Assembly: GCA_946902875.1 (NCBI GenBank)
Contig: OX336336.1
Location: forward strand, 2,388,545-2,452,544
Source: Nematopogon swammerdamellus
Lineage: Eukaryota; Arthropoda; Insecta; Lepidoptera; Adelidae
Direction of reading: 5' to 3'
Length of the DNA: 64,000 bases
A program made the translations under genes and the position numbers. The notes beneath the pieces were generated by a model. That model had not been told where the DNA came from and searched no databases. It saw only the letters and a program-made list of their open reading frames with translations. Below are positions 37,657 to 49,324 of the stretch, one piece after another; position 1 is the stretch's first letter; each line of letters begins with the position of its first letter.

Positions 37657-38229
37657 TGTTCTTCTTCTTCTTCTTTTTTTATCTATCTTGGCAATCGATC
37701 CGTAATTCCCTCAAAGAGGATAAAATGCACGTAAAACTTTTGATTTGACGCAAAGAGGATATGGATATTTGACGTTCCTGTTTTTTTTTAAGACGCAGGC
37801 AAAGGCGCGTTTGCCTTACAGCCATAAGATTTATATATATTAATTAAAATTACAGCTTATTAAGAGCTGTAAGATCAATTTTTAAATATGTTGTAGCTTA
37901 AAAACGTTCTCCGAATTTATTAATAGTAAAAATAGGCCAAATATAGTGTATTTTCACATTTGTTAGTCTTGCCTCAGTGTAAATGCACCCTGGCTCTCTT
38001 TGGTCTATGGTAGATCGAAACCCGCCGACCTAAGTCAACTCGTCGGCAACCCGCTGGCGGGTAGTGGCAGAGCGTAATACGCAGAGTTCCGAGCCCTACC
38101 AGTCGAACGGGTATGGAAATATTGACGGGTCGGATTACCGTAATAGACCTCCAGGTGGGGCAAAAGTAATGTGAATTGGCTTTCATTTTGTTAGAGAAGA
38201 AAAAAAATTGGGCTCTGTTTTCACGGAAA

Positions 38230-38540
38230 GTTTAGGTATTTGAAGGTGTAAAATTGATGACATTAAGTTGAAAAAAAGTAAAATAAAATAAAATTACAAA
38301 TTTACAAAACCGCATGCAAATCGGTCCACTTTTTAAGATTATTATTATTACTTAATTAAGTACTTGATTATTTGATTACAAACCTAGCTAACAACCATCT
38401 CGATTAAACCAGCTTTCCAATAACCGCACCCAAATCGGTCCATCCGTTTGAGAGTTACGATGCCACAGCAGACACACCCATACATACACGCGCACGATAA
38501 ACTTATGTATAACACCCCTCTTTTTTCGTCGGGGGTTAAA
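38230..38540 (-). mobile_element. Family E element, reversed
   Basis: AAACCGCATGCAAATCGGTC, CCATCCGTTTGAGAG and TTTTTTCGTCGGGGGTTAA. Confidence 0.75.
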
Positions 38541-38599
38541 AAAGAGCAAATTTGTGCTCGTTTTACGGCATTTTGTTTTTTTTTTAATGTGTGTACAAT

Positions 38600-38702
38600 C
38601 AAAAGGGAAGTCTCCGATATATGGCACTTCTCGGAAGTGTTATTAACCGGTCGCAGCATGTTCTCCGGTCTGGCCCCTCTTATTTAGCCACCTCTACAAG
38701 AA
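38600..38702 (+). mobile_element. Degraded SINE family C tail
   Basis: AAGTCTCCGATATATGGCAC, ACCGGTCGCAGCATG and TTAGCCACCTC follow the family C tail order. Confidence 0.5.
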
Positions 38703-38704
38703 AA

Positions 38705-39325
38705 CAATCGAACCATCTTGCCAAATGTCCTCTCTCTCTTGTACTGCACACTGAATGACCCTGCTGCTCCTAAATACCTCTCCGACCGTTTCCAAATGCT
38801 TTCCTCCCACGGAGTATCATTAAGATCCTCTGACACCCTTGTTCTTGCTATCCCGTCCCACTCCTCAGTCTTTTACACTGACTCTTTCACAGTGCACGCT
38901 GCACGCATGTGGAACGAACTTCCTCTTCGTTTACGACAGTGTGCATCGATCCACACGTTCAGAGTGCTCTTGAAAGACCATCTCCTCAAACCCTAAACCT
39001 CATCTCCTTCTGTTTCGGAGTTCATCGGTTTCTGAGAAAATTCATAACATGTTTGTCTGTCTTTCATCATTGTCTGAGTTTTATTTTTGTATACGCTTAT
39101 ATATATTTACGATTTACTATGGTTACTATATGGTTATTATATGTATATATAATATAAATCTTTGTTTTTCTATTCTTCTATTATCTAAGACTATGTTTTG
39201 TTGCACCTACCCTGGTTTTTATATGTAAAAAGGGTAGGCTGGCGGAAAATGCCATAGGCATTAAGTACTACCTTCTGTACGACTTTATGTGCAATAAACG
39301 TTTTTTGATTTGATTTGAAATTAAT
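38705..39325 (+). mobile_element. LINE 3' end: coding end plus 3' UTR
   Basis: The plus strand encodes SSVFYTDSFTVHAARMWNEL, then PLRLRQC and FRVLLKDHLL before a stop, the C-terminus of a LINE reverse transcriptase. The 3' UTR ends GTGCAATAAACGTTTTTTGA. Confidence 0.75.
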
Positions 39326-39690
39326 GCGAGAAGAAAACGTACCTACACAAACGAAAGCAACGACCATGCACACAAAAACCTTGACAGCCAAATTGACCGC
39401 GTGCGGCCTTCAACGGCGGCCAAATTTTTACCTCAATCAATTTGTTCCGTAATTACGATGAAATCGGCATCATTGGGCTAGTAATCGTCGTCACGTGTGC
39501 AGCAAGCAGCCGCAGACGCGTCCACGAACCACCACCAGCCAACAGACCAAACATAAGCGCGTCTTTCGTTTATGGATCGATTGCCCAAACACAGGCAGGC
39601 GTTAATTAACGACAGCTTAAATCTGTAACTCGGTAAGTCTTCTCTATCGAAGTGTCTACTCTGCCTTTCAACGTTACGAAGACAGGCTAA

Positions 39691-39975
39691 AGTTTACGGG
39701 AAATACACTCGGCGGAAGTCAGTTCCAAATTCCAATGTTGTTTATTTTTTTTTTTAATATTGCAAAGACGCTACATATGTCGTTTGAAGACCCTCAGATT
39801 AAAGTTTACGGGAAATACACTCGGCGGAAGACAGTTCCAATGTTGTTCAATTTTTTTCAATATTGCAAAGACGCTACCTATGTCGTCTGAAGACCCTCAT
39901 ATTAAAGTTTACGGGAAATACACTCGGCGGAAGACAGTTCCAATGTTGTTAAATTATTTTCAATATTGTAAAGAC
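39691..39975. repeat. Tandem repeat of about 103-112 bp, 3 copies
   Basis: AGTTTACGGGAAATACACTC starts units at 39691, 39803 and 39906. Confidence 0.9.
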
Positions 39976-40179
39976 TATGTTGCGCCTTGATGCTCAATGT
40001 CCGGTGCAGCGAACGCACGGAGAGACATTCGTAAACCTGCGTCACTTTCACTACTATACGGTCTCGTTTCGTCTCGAGATCGCAGTTGAGATAAGAGCTT
40101 ACTATCTTGCAACAGCGCATTGTTTTCGAAACAGCCAGGTAGCGCTAAGCAACCACTGTTTGCAGTGTACATCTAACTA

Positions 40180-40625
40180 TGTGGAAACCATTTGGTTCCA
40201 TTACCATTGTCTTAGATGCAGACACTTTTTATTGGCAGAACAACTTTTCTTTTATGTAATCCGGTATGGCCAGAAGTACTTTTTTATGGATAGCGCGACA
40301 TGTGGCATCTTTTCATCTACGAGTAGGTGTCTAACAATGCCCATGGACATTATGTGATGCACGGGGATTGTGAATGCCCTACCGGCCTGACAGCAGCCTT
40401 TTCACGCCCCTTTTGAAAAACCCCAGGTTGTACTTGGGAGGAAATAGATGGGCAGGCAGTGCGTTCCACATATTCCCGGTACTGTGAATGAAGACCTACA
40501 GAACCGGTTGGTTGGCGCACATTCACATGGTCCAACCAGCCAATATCACCTCCGAGAAGGTAGTTGCTGATGATCACCACATGTGAAATTGTTGAAACGC
40601 GCATCACACAGAATGAAGACAACAT
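40180..40625. mobile_element. LINE/SINE 3' region mosaics
   Basis: ATGTAATCCGGTATGGCCAG (family C tail), GCGACATGTGGCATC (LINE 3' region) and GGCAGTGCGTTCCACAT (antisense LINE) are recognisable pieces. Confidence 0.5.
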
Positions 40626-40689
40626 AAAACCAGTCGTTGCACATTATTTAGCTGTTACTTAAGACCACTGAACTTAAAATTAAGAAACA

Positions 40690-41085
40690 TTTTTGAAGTG
40701 AAAACTTCTTTAGCGGCGCTTGGCACTTTTTTAGGTGGGTAAAAAATGTTAAACTCGCGTCGGATTCGTAGCCTGATCGAAAAAGCGTAAGATTCGTTGA
40801 AATTATGGATGAAAGTTGATTTTTCTGAGAAATAAACTTTTTGATGTAAAATAAATTATAATAGTTCTGTAGTGTTAAATTTTTTATGTAATATAAATTG
40901 TCATGATTGTCTACGATAGCGCAATAAATGAATATTGTATTTTACCACATAAATGATAGTATTTTTATACTGATAAATAAAACAATTCGTGCGAAATTAT
41001 TCCCTAACCATTCCAAAATTTTCAAAAATGCACAACGTTGATGTTTAAGTTTTCACTTCTGCCGGCACTCCCGGAGTGCAACTCG
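40690..41085 (+). mobile_element. MITE family G, full copy
   Basis: It begins GAAGTGAAAACTTCTTTAGC and ends ACTTCTGCCGGCACTCCCGG; the reverse of 9118-9525. Confidence 0.85.
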
Positions 41086-41345
41086 TCCGTTTTTTTTAAT
41101 GGTATCAAATTGCCCCCTCCCCCCCCCCCCCCCCCCCCCCCATATTAATGTAAAATAAATTTGTATCTAGTCTTTGAGCGATATACCTATGTGCGCGTCA
41201 TCAAAGTCTGTCATTCATTATGCCAAATTTCAAGTTTCTAGGTTACTTAGTTTTCGAGAAAAACGTCTGCGACAGACAGACGGACACCGGAGTGACCTAA
41301 TAATGGTTCCGTTTTTCCTTTTAAGGTACGAAACCATAAAAATCC
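41086..41345. mobile_element. Poly-C tract and family J piece
   Basis: A near-pure C run (41115-41140) is followed by a match to 25940-26090. Confidence 0.7.
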
Positions 41346-41923
41346 GCTAAACCTAAGATTATCTCGCGGAGATGTGTAATTTCTTCATTTGTATCCGTGA
41401 GATAATCCTATAAGATTAGTAGAGCCATCACGAGTGAGAGCCATAGACGACCAGAGGCCAGAGGATAATTCTGCTAAGCGCAATTGCGGATCCTAGCGAC
41501 CATAGAGTAGACCTCGTTAAAATAATTTCTAAACACATAACCAGTAAGTACTCTCAGCGCGCACGTTCGTGACATTTGCGGGCTGAGGCATGGGCGAGTG
41601 CGGGTGGAGTGTGCACCTAGACCCTCCGCTCGCGTCTCCCCACCCGCGCATGTCCGTCCACACATTTAGTGCAGCACACCGACATATTATTGAGTAACAT
41701 TAACCAATAGATAGATCTTTAAACTTATATCCCTTGAATGAATGAAGTCGACTAGAAAAGTGTTTAAAAACAATAGCTAACGACCACGTGTTCAACAGGT
41801 TTGGCATTGCCGAGCGGAAGATCAACAAACAAAGCGCAGATAAGATAAAGAAAGACTGTATTTATTTATTTTGCCTATAGAGCGCAAAGAAAGAATTATA
41901 GCAGTAGTAGCTCAGGTAATTTT
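41346..41923. other. Unassigned, with a GC-rich patch
   Basis: 41560-41660 is GC-rich and single-copy within this window. No gene model is supported. Confidence 0.3.
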
Positions 41924-42078
41924 TTTTTTATGTAAACTGACATGGTTGGCTACATCACCTACCACATCCGTGATGTCAGCCCATAACACCGGGTGAACTT
42001 GGTGCCACGTCAGTGCTTCCCTTCGGTCGTGCCGGCTATAGTCAACTGGACGGAAAACACAAACTATTTACATAGCAT
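41924..42078 (-). mobile_element. SINE family B tail
   Basis: ATGTCAGCCCATAACACCGG followed by CTATTTACATAGC in family B order. Confidence 0.8.
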
Positions 42079-42807
42079 AGGTGGACGTATCTGCAATTGG
42101 ATCGAGTACTTGCTTGACGCATTAACCGGGCATTTGTGAGAAGATGTCGAGCTAGCATTTGTGCAGGTTGTAAACAATTTGAACATCTACTTTAACAGGT
42201 TAATAAAGACCAATTACTTCAAGTGTTTATTTCATTCCAATTCGTAGTTGGTAGAACAGTTATCAAATTCCGAGGTCCTTTTGCAGTTAAATAACAACAT
42301 CTCATAAATTATTGGGCAAATCGGTAAGTGATGTACCATTTTAAAAACTAAATTAGATGGGCGTATTTTTGTTGCATAATGCCACTTAAGTGTAGTATTT
42401 TTTTTGTTTTCACTGCGAAGAGCCAAACTACTCAAGGGCGAAGCTGAAAAAATTTTAACATGTGGCTCTTAAGTCGTTTTTCAGCTAAACAGGATTTAAC
42501 ATGAAAAAATAAATTATACCGTGTGAAAGCCTTACTTTTAAGGAATATTTGACAAAAACTAGATTTAAGAAAATCTTACATTTGTACTTGTGGCATTTAA
42601 AAAAAATTGCTGAGGGAGAAAATTTTGAATTTTTACAAAAATGACAACAAGAGGTAATTAGCAGCCCTATCTTCTGTCAAAGGATTATCGTCGGTTTCTG
42701 GGACACCCTGTATAATGTACAAAACAAAATAATACACTGAAAGATGTATTATGTATAATGCCTCTTTGCCTACACTCGAGTCTCTAATTCCTTTTCTGTG
42801 TTTTTAA
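42079..42807. other. Unassigned AT-rich DNA
   Basis: No recognised element or coding region. Confidence 0.35.
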
Positions 42808-42842
42808 CCCCCGACGAAAAAAACGGAGGGGTGTTATAAGTT

Positions 42843-42883
<41 letters not shown>

Positions 42884-43300
42884 TATCTGTGGCATCGTAG
42901 CTCCCAAACGGATGGACCGATTTGGATGCGGTTTTTTTTATTAGGAAGCCTGTTTAATCGGGATGGTTCTTAGCTATGTTTGTAATCAAGTAATTAAGTA
43001 ATTAAGTAATAAAAAAAATTATTATCTTCAAAAGTGGACCGATTTGCATGCGGTTTTTTTTAAAAAGCTTGAAATAAAAGTTAAATTACAAATTTAAAAA
43101 ACCCCCGACTCTTAAAAAGTCAAAAATAATTTCCGTTTACTTACTTAAAGGAGTCGGGGGACCGCTAAGTAAATTAAATATAAAGACTCAAAAGTTGCGC
43201 GTGAATTTACTTAGCGGTCTACCGACTCCTTTAAGTAAGTAAACGGAAATTATTTTTGACTTTTTAAGAGTCGGGGGTTTTTTAAATTTGTAATTCAACA
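42808..43300 (+). mobile_element. Family E element with internal hairpin
   Basis: AACCCCCGACGAAAAAAACG, a TG run and CCCAAACGGATGGACCG precede inverted arms of GGAGTCGGGGGACCGCTAAG. It is the reverse complement of 47520-48025. Confidence 0.85.
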
Positions 43301-44114
43301 AAGCTCTCAAAGAAAGTAGATCGAAACCTTTAAGCGTTCTAGAGCAGTGAGCTTTCACTTTGTATGTGGTGGATCGACGTCGTGCGTGACCATAACATCT
43401 TGCAAATTAGTGACTTATCTATCGCAGATCAATCGCAGTGCTATACCGATGTCAATATGTCTGCCATAGTGATGGGGCTTTGTGTTCGGCCCGGTATTAG
43501 GCCGAATTGGGACTATAAGAGTGCGACCGCACTCCGCGGCGCGCAGTTTATTTTAATACTAGCTTTCGCCCGCAGCTTCGCTCGCGTGAAATTCGTATTT
43601 AAAAAGAAGAAAGTAAGTAAGCCCGCTCTACCGTACCTTTATTTCGGCGCGCGGAACAATTCGGTTTGTATGAGAGCCACATCTTAGCGTAACCGGAACT
43701 GAAGTTTATTTCCGTTAGGATACGGAACCCTAAAACATTCTAGAGATTGCCGAGTAAACTGAAGCCTTGAGTTCAATAAATAGCAGACGAGCGCTGTGCC
43801 GAGGCAAACATCGAGGCCGATTAAAACAATGGATGCTTAACAATATAACTTAGTTATGTGCTTATTCATTACTAAGCATTTTTAGGGTTAAAACATGGAA
43901 ACATGTCGAATGTGAAGGCTCTGAGTCCTCCTGACATACGTGAATGAACAATTTTCTGTGGGCCGAAAGCGAGGCTATATTTCTTCTTTGAAGTCTATCT
44001 AGCTAGTGTATTGTGTGATTTACGGACAATTCTTGTTTTTACTCTTTTTTTTTTTTATAGAAAGCGCGACATGTGGCTCCGTTTCACTTACGAGTAGGTG
44101 ACTTACGATGCTTA
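43301..44114. other. Unassigned, with TE traces
   Basis: TTCGCCCGCAGCTTCGCTCG (about 43565) matches a TE end also seen at 14672. A LINE 3' trace lies at 44056-44110. Confidence 0.35.
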
Positions 44115-44435
44115 TTGAACCCCCGACGCAAAAAACGGAGGGCTGTTATAAGTTTGACGTATGTGTGTATGTGTATGTCTGTCTGTGGCTCGTAGCTCCC
44201 AAACAGATCGCCAGAATTGCATGCGGTTTTTTAAAAAGCTTGAAATAAAATTTAAATTACAAATTAAAAAAATCCCCGACCCTTAAAAGACCCTTAAAAA
44301 TAATTTCCGTTTACTTAAAGGAGTCGGGGGATCGCTAAGTAAATAAAATATAAAAACTCAGAGCTGCGCGGGAATTTACTTAGCGGTCCACCGACTCCTT
44401 TATGTAAGTAAGTAAACGGAAATTATTTTTGACCC
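44115..44435 (+). mobile_element. Family E element
   Basis: AACCCCCGACGCAAAAAACG, TTGCATGCGGTTTTTTAAAA and inverted GGAGTCGGGGGATCGC arms. Confidence 0.8.
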
Positions 44436-44499
44436 CCCCCCCCCCCCTCCCCTTAATTGTTAAAAAAATTAACAATTAAGGGGTGTCCCTTAATTGTTA

Positions 44500-44690
44500 A
44501 TGTTTTTAAATGTTTTATTATTATTGTTGTTATATCCGCCTAAATAACACAAATTCAGTGAAAATTTCAACCGGCTAGCTATTACGGTTCCAAAAATAAA
44601 GCAGTAGGACAGACAGACAGACAGACAGACGTTGTAGGCTTAGTAAGTAAGGCTTCTGTACTGGGTACGGAACGGAAACCTAAAAATCAA
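44500..44690 (+). mobile_element. Family A element, 3' part
   Basis: GTTATATCCGCCTAAATAAC, GACA repeats and GGTACGGAACGGAAACC. Confidence 0.75.
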
Positions 44691-45092
44691 AGAGTAAAAA
44701 ATTAAGGGGACCCCATACAACAAACGCTTTTTTGTTTTTTGTTTTTGCTCTATCGGTAAAAACGGTAACACATACAAACGTCAAACTTGGTGTGATTATA
44801 GTGCAAACTCGGCGTATGTGCGTGAATGTTGCAGCGAGCGAGAGTGACCGAGTTACCACATGGGCATACGTCGTTGGCTCGTTAGGTGCTATATACGCGT
44901 GTACATAATAATGAATGTACGGAAAAACGAGATATAATCATAGCAGTGAAATTTGATATACAAACAGACATACATAGCTGCCTTCTGACTAGACCACAGA
45001 GCTAGAACGATAAAAAAGGTATGGACGCCGGACTGTCAAATGTTTGTATGAGAACTAGCGTCGCCGAGTTGCGGGAGGCGGAGTGTACTTAC

Positions 45093-45168
45093 CGATGATA
45101 TGATAAGATATTCCACTATTGTGCACACTAAACTTGGCTGTAGTGTTTTTACACGTAAACACGAGCAT
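45093..45168 (-). CDS. Candidate first coding exon of crb (weak)
   Basis: On the minus strand an ATG at 45168 opens 25 codons (MLVFTCKNTTAKFSV onward) ending at a strong donor G|GTAAGT. The phase is exactly that needed by exon a, and joining them would place a short polar leader before the hydrophobic core. A TATAAG and a TCATTG initiator-like motif lie upstream. Against it: a better-placed ATG at 45176 is out of frame, and the stretch lies between short inverted repeats (about 44995-45018 and 45303-45325), so it may be part of a MITE. Confidence 0.2.
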
Positions 45169-45398
45169 GCGGGCATTTTAAACAGGTTTTTGCGAACGCA
45201 GCCGATGACAGACTGGCGGGCCAGCGCGCGACCGTCCAATGAAACAAGTATGCTTTTACTTATATCGTGTTACGCTGGCGAGGATAGGGTTCGGGGTCTA
45301 CACGTTTTTTATCGTTCTAGCCACAGAGATCGTACATAATCCGCCGCGCCGCTGCGCGACGCGGGGGGCGGGGGCTATCCAAACTATTTGGGCTAGAC

Positions 45399-45766
45399 CA
45401 GTGGCTCCCAATGTTGTCTGGATCGCGACCCGTCTATAAAAAATTCTGAATTCGGGACCTACCCCTTACCTAACATGAAAAAAAAACAGCGTTATATTTC
45501 TGCTGCAGTATTTTAACGTTATACATATTGTAACAATGTGAAAGGTCTGTTCTATTAAGAAAAACATCCAGTTGTAACGGAATTTTTTAAATACTTACCA
45601 CTTAAACATGTTTAAGATGTGCCCTAACCGAGACCCTAACTGGTTCGGCTGCGAACGACACGTCCCGGCCGACAATGTGTTGCGTCCTAACAGTTTCAGG
45701 GCCCACCCAATATGCGTTTGCGACCCACCAGTTGGTCGCGTCGCGACCCATGCTTTGGGAAAGGTT
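45399..45766. mobile_element. hAT-type MITE with 8-bp target duplication
   Basis: GGCTAGAC flanks both ends (45391-45398 and 45767-45774). The ends share CCCAA and TCGCGACC in inverted positions, as in hAT elements. It has no coding capacity. Confidence 0.8.
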
Positions 45767-45834
45767 GGCTAGACGATAACGTCACTTCACGTCGCGTCCG
45801 CGTCGCGTCGCGGGAGCACAGGCAGGAAACAAAA

Positions 45835-45982
45835 TGTTTTTTTATTTTTTATGGAATCTGACACGGTTGGCCTCATCAGTCATCACCTACATCTGTGATG
45901 TCAGCCCATAACACCGGGTGAACTAGGTGCCATGTCAGTGCTTCCCTTCATTTCATGTCGGCTACACTGAACTGGACGGATA
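45835..45982 (-). mobile_element. SINE family B tail
   Basis: TATGGAATCTGACACGGTTG through TACACTGAACTGGACGGA. Confidence 0.8.
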
Positions 45983-46165
45983 TAAAGTCATTTATTTTCG
46001 CAAATATTTCTCCGTAGCAAATTTACTAAATGCTTTCGACCAAATATTTTCCCATTCAGGTCTTCATGTTTGAGTGTAAGCCTTTTCTTGAAAGGGACGT
46101 TTCATCTTTAATTAAATAAAGTACCTACTAAAACCATTTAAAAAAATATAATATAAAATATAAAT

Positions 46166-46400
46166 ATCAGCCTCGATAGCTCCGTGGTGCAGACAGTCAA
46201 CTGTCGCTATTGAATGTTAAGCAACGCTGGGTGCGGTCAGTACTTGGATGGGTGACCGCTGACCGTTGGAGGCTGACCGAGGTTCGGATTCCTCGTAAAA
46301 CTGTAGGTCCCTTCCCTCCTAATCTTACTTGGTGGCAGGGTTTAACCCGCCCGGGTCGGTACCACCGCACTGAATGAAACGTCGGTCTAAAGGCCGTGCC
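46166..46400 (+). mobile_element. SINE family B, head and core
   Basis: The head has GCCTCGATAGCTCCGTGG (box A-like), a 5S rRNA-like segment at 46217-46260 ending GTACTTGGATGGGTGACCGC, box B GGTTCGGATTCC and part of the core. Confidence 0.85.
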
Positions 46401-47515
46401 GTGCCTTGGTCGTGGCCGTTACGTTGTAAGTGAGAAAAGCGCACATTCTGTATTTAAAATGTAATGAAATGGAGCGACATTCATACACAGTGTGAAAGTG
46501 TGAGATTCGAACGTCCGAAACTTGAAAGCAACGTTCGAAATATAAACTCGGAGGTTTCTCACCAAAAAGCTATTTAATTTCGATGGTTGTCGTTCGCGAG
46601 GTTGCGAAATTTTCACTTTTGTGAAAAATGGGTCCATTCATCCAGTTGAACAAACGCAGGACGGTTTCTATAGAAAGCCACACAAGTTCAGTTCAAGAGT
46701 TACTTTTCCCCTCTAGCCAACTCAAATGCTCTGTGCTGTAAGTTGATTGGTAGGCATTTTGGCGACATACATGTTCCCATATAGAGCCCAGATACATGGC
46801 TTATCTAGCGTCTCTTTCCCCCATCTGTGGTACTACCGAATGCTATAACGAATTAAGAAACTCTCTACCAATAACTTCATACAAAACCTAAAAATTATTA
46901 CTGACCGAGTGAACTTTCCAAACACATTCACGCCAAACTATAATATTGCCCACCATTGCATTGCTCCACTTTTCCATCTCACATTATAAGAAATCATGTC
47001 TTCGCGGTTCGGATGAATCGATTCGCAGTTTCACACGAATCGAACGCGAACAAAAACATAGCTGTTACTTCTTCGGACAGACATCGTGTCATTGACTCAC
47101 TTCTGACAAGCTGAGAGCAATTTACAAGATTACCCGTACCGCTATACCTCAGAGATGCGATCTAATGTTGGAAAATTGAGTTAAAAGTGCACTATACAAT
47201 ACGTCGTGCGTTGTACGGAAGCGTCTCGCGGCAATCATGCCACTGTTTTATTTAATAGCCTACAAATTTTGCAAGGCACCGCATGCATTACCCGGCCGGC
47301 CGGCGGCGACGCGCGCGCCTCGCTGTTCTGTGCATCTTTTACATCTGTGCAAGTTTTTTAATCAATTATTTTACTATCCGGCCTTGGCCGGATACTGTCT
47401 ACTATCCGGATATCCGTTGCAACACTAGTCTAGACCTTTACGATTTCAAAATTATACTACACGTCTTTATGGTTTAGACATTGACATAATAAAACTTAGT
47501 TCAATGGGTTTAAAG
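46401..47515. other. Unassigned DNA
   Basis: No recognised element. Small GC-rich patch near 47290-47320. No gene supported. Confidence 0.3.
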
Positions 47516-47519
47516 CTTA

Positions 47520-47946
47520 AAGTATTAAAAGTTAAATTACAAATTTAAAAAACCCCCGACTCTTAAAAAGTCAAAAATAATTCCCGTTTACTTACTTAAA
47601 GGAGTCGGTAGACCGCTAAGTAAATTCCCGCGCAACTTTTGAGTCTTTATATTTAATTTACTTAGCGGTCCCCCGACTCCTTTAAGTAAGTAAACGGGAA
47701 TTATTTTTGACTTTTTAAGAGTCGGGGGTTTTTTAAATTTGTAATTTAACTTTTATTTCAAGCTTTTTAAAAAAAACCGCATGCAAATCGGTCCACTTTT
47801 GAAGATAATAATTTTTTTTATTACTTAATTACTTAATTACTTGATTACAAACATAGCTAAGAACCATCCCGATTAAACAGGCTTCCTAATAAAAAAAACC
47901 GCATCCAAATCGGTCCATCCGTTTGGGAGCTACGATGCCACAGACA

Positions 47947-47987
<41 letters not shown>

Positions 47988-48025
47988 AACTTATAACACC
48001 CCTCCGTTTTTTTCGTCGGGGGTTA
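47520..48025 (-). mobile_element. Family E element with CA microsatellite
   Basis: Nearly the full reverse complement of 42808-43300, including the hairpin and a (CA) run at 47946-47985. Confidence 0.88.
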
Positions 48026-48429
48026 ATTAAAACATTTACCAACAATAGGCCTCAATTTTTATTATTGAGTGCGTCACAGATTTCAAGAAAAGAATATTGG
48101 TAGGTATGCACTCCTTACGCGGAAGTTCAGTATTAGCACTTTTTGTATCATCACGGCGCGGAGGCGGCGCGGGGAGAGAAAAGAACATGACTCATACGGA
48201 AACCTCATTTACATGCGCATACCTTAAATAAAAAGAATTTATGACAAACCGAAAATACACCCAAACAAACTGAGAACTCTACAATTAATATATGTCTAAC
48301 GGCGACCTGTAAAGTGTAAAACTGAGTCTGTTTTTACAATGCAATAAGGAGTAGGCTACTCCTATTGAAAGTGTACACTGAAACCACAACCATTTATTTA
48401 CGATGTTGTAGTCCGTCCGTACTAGTCCG
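48026..48429. other. Unassigned DNA
   Basis: No recognised element or gene. Confidence 0.3.
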
Positions 48430-48715
48430 TTTTTTAGGTTTCCGTATCCCGTACGGAAGTCTATTACTAAGCCTACGCCGTCTGTCTGTCCGTTTGTCTG
48501 TCTGTCTGTCCTACTGCTGTATCTTTGGAACCGTAATAGGTAGCCGGTTGAAATTTTCACAGAATATGTGTTATTATGGCGGATATAACAACAAATAATA
48601 AAACATAGAAAAAGGTAAAAAATTAAGGGGGCTTCCCATACAAGAAACGGTTTTTTTTTCAATGTTTTTTTTGTGGTGCGGAAACCTCGGTACGCGATTC
48701 CGACTCGCACTTGCT
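48430..48715 (-). mobile_element. Family A element, reversed
   Basis: GGTTTCCGTATCCCGTACGG, GTCT repeats, ATGTGTTATTATGGCGGATA. Confidence 0.8.
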
Positions 48716-48721
48716 TTAAAT

Positions 48722-48926
48722 GAAAACTGACACATCACCTACTACATCGGTGATGCCAGCCCATAACACCTTGGTGAACTAAGTGCCATGTCAGTGCTTC
48801 CCTTCGGTAGTGCCGGCTACACTGAACTTACACTACACTGAAGGGCACCTAGTTCGCCCGGTGTTATGGGCTGACATCACGGATGTCGTAGGTGATGTAG
48901 CCAACCGTGTCAGTCTCCATAAACAA
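48722..48926. mobile_element. Two SINE B tails fused as a palindrome
   Basis: A minus-sense tail (ATGCCAGCCCATAACACC) is followed by a plus-sense tail (GGTGTTATGGGCTGACATCA), giving a large inverted repeat. Confidence 0.8.
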
Positions 48927-49324
48927 AAATAATTTTGTGTCAGGTGTCACGGAGCTGTACAAATTGTCCGCCTAATGAAGGTTTTTAGGGTTCCATATCC
49001 GTCGTACACGGGACCCTCGTACGAGAACGTATGGCATGGCGATACGGAACCCTCGGTGCGCGAGTTCGACTCGCACTTGGCCGGTTTTACTTTAAATACA
49101 ATCGAATTCTCATCCAAACATTTATTCTGTCAATCGGTAGAGATCTTGAAAGTGTGCCGTTGCATTCACGTAAAGTGACCTTGCGACCCGAGTCTGCCTA
49201 CAAACAAGATTGCCTCATGCTCAGATCTGAGGCCTCATGTTTCTGCCGCAAATCAGCATTTAACTCAGCAGCCTGACGGTCGTTCGGTACCTAACTTGCT
49301 TTGACCTGGCCGCGAAGATAAACC

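Larger units (their letters stand above)
36084..38150. mobile_element. PIF/Harbinger-type deletion derivative with 25-bp TIRs
   Basis: The end sequences 36084-36108 and 38126-38150 are inverted, 24 of 25 matching (ATTACGGTAATCCGACCCG). Inside are a truncated HARBI1-like transposase start (plus), a truncated Myb/SANT-like start (minus), an AACCGGTT cluster and a duplicated family D piece. Two ORFs of these types are the hallmark of PIF/Harbinger. The link between the TIRs and the inside is an inference, because no TSD was found. Confidence 0.6.

Noticed and set aside
43364..43687. A 107-residue plus-strand frame
   Set aside because: It overlaps a dispersed TE end (CGCCCGCAGCTTCGCTCG) and shows no recognisable domain or splice structure.
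46217..46260. A 5S rRNA gene
   Set aside because: Only about 44 nt of the 5S internal region is present, and it sits inside the SINE head between tRNA-like boxes.
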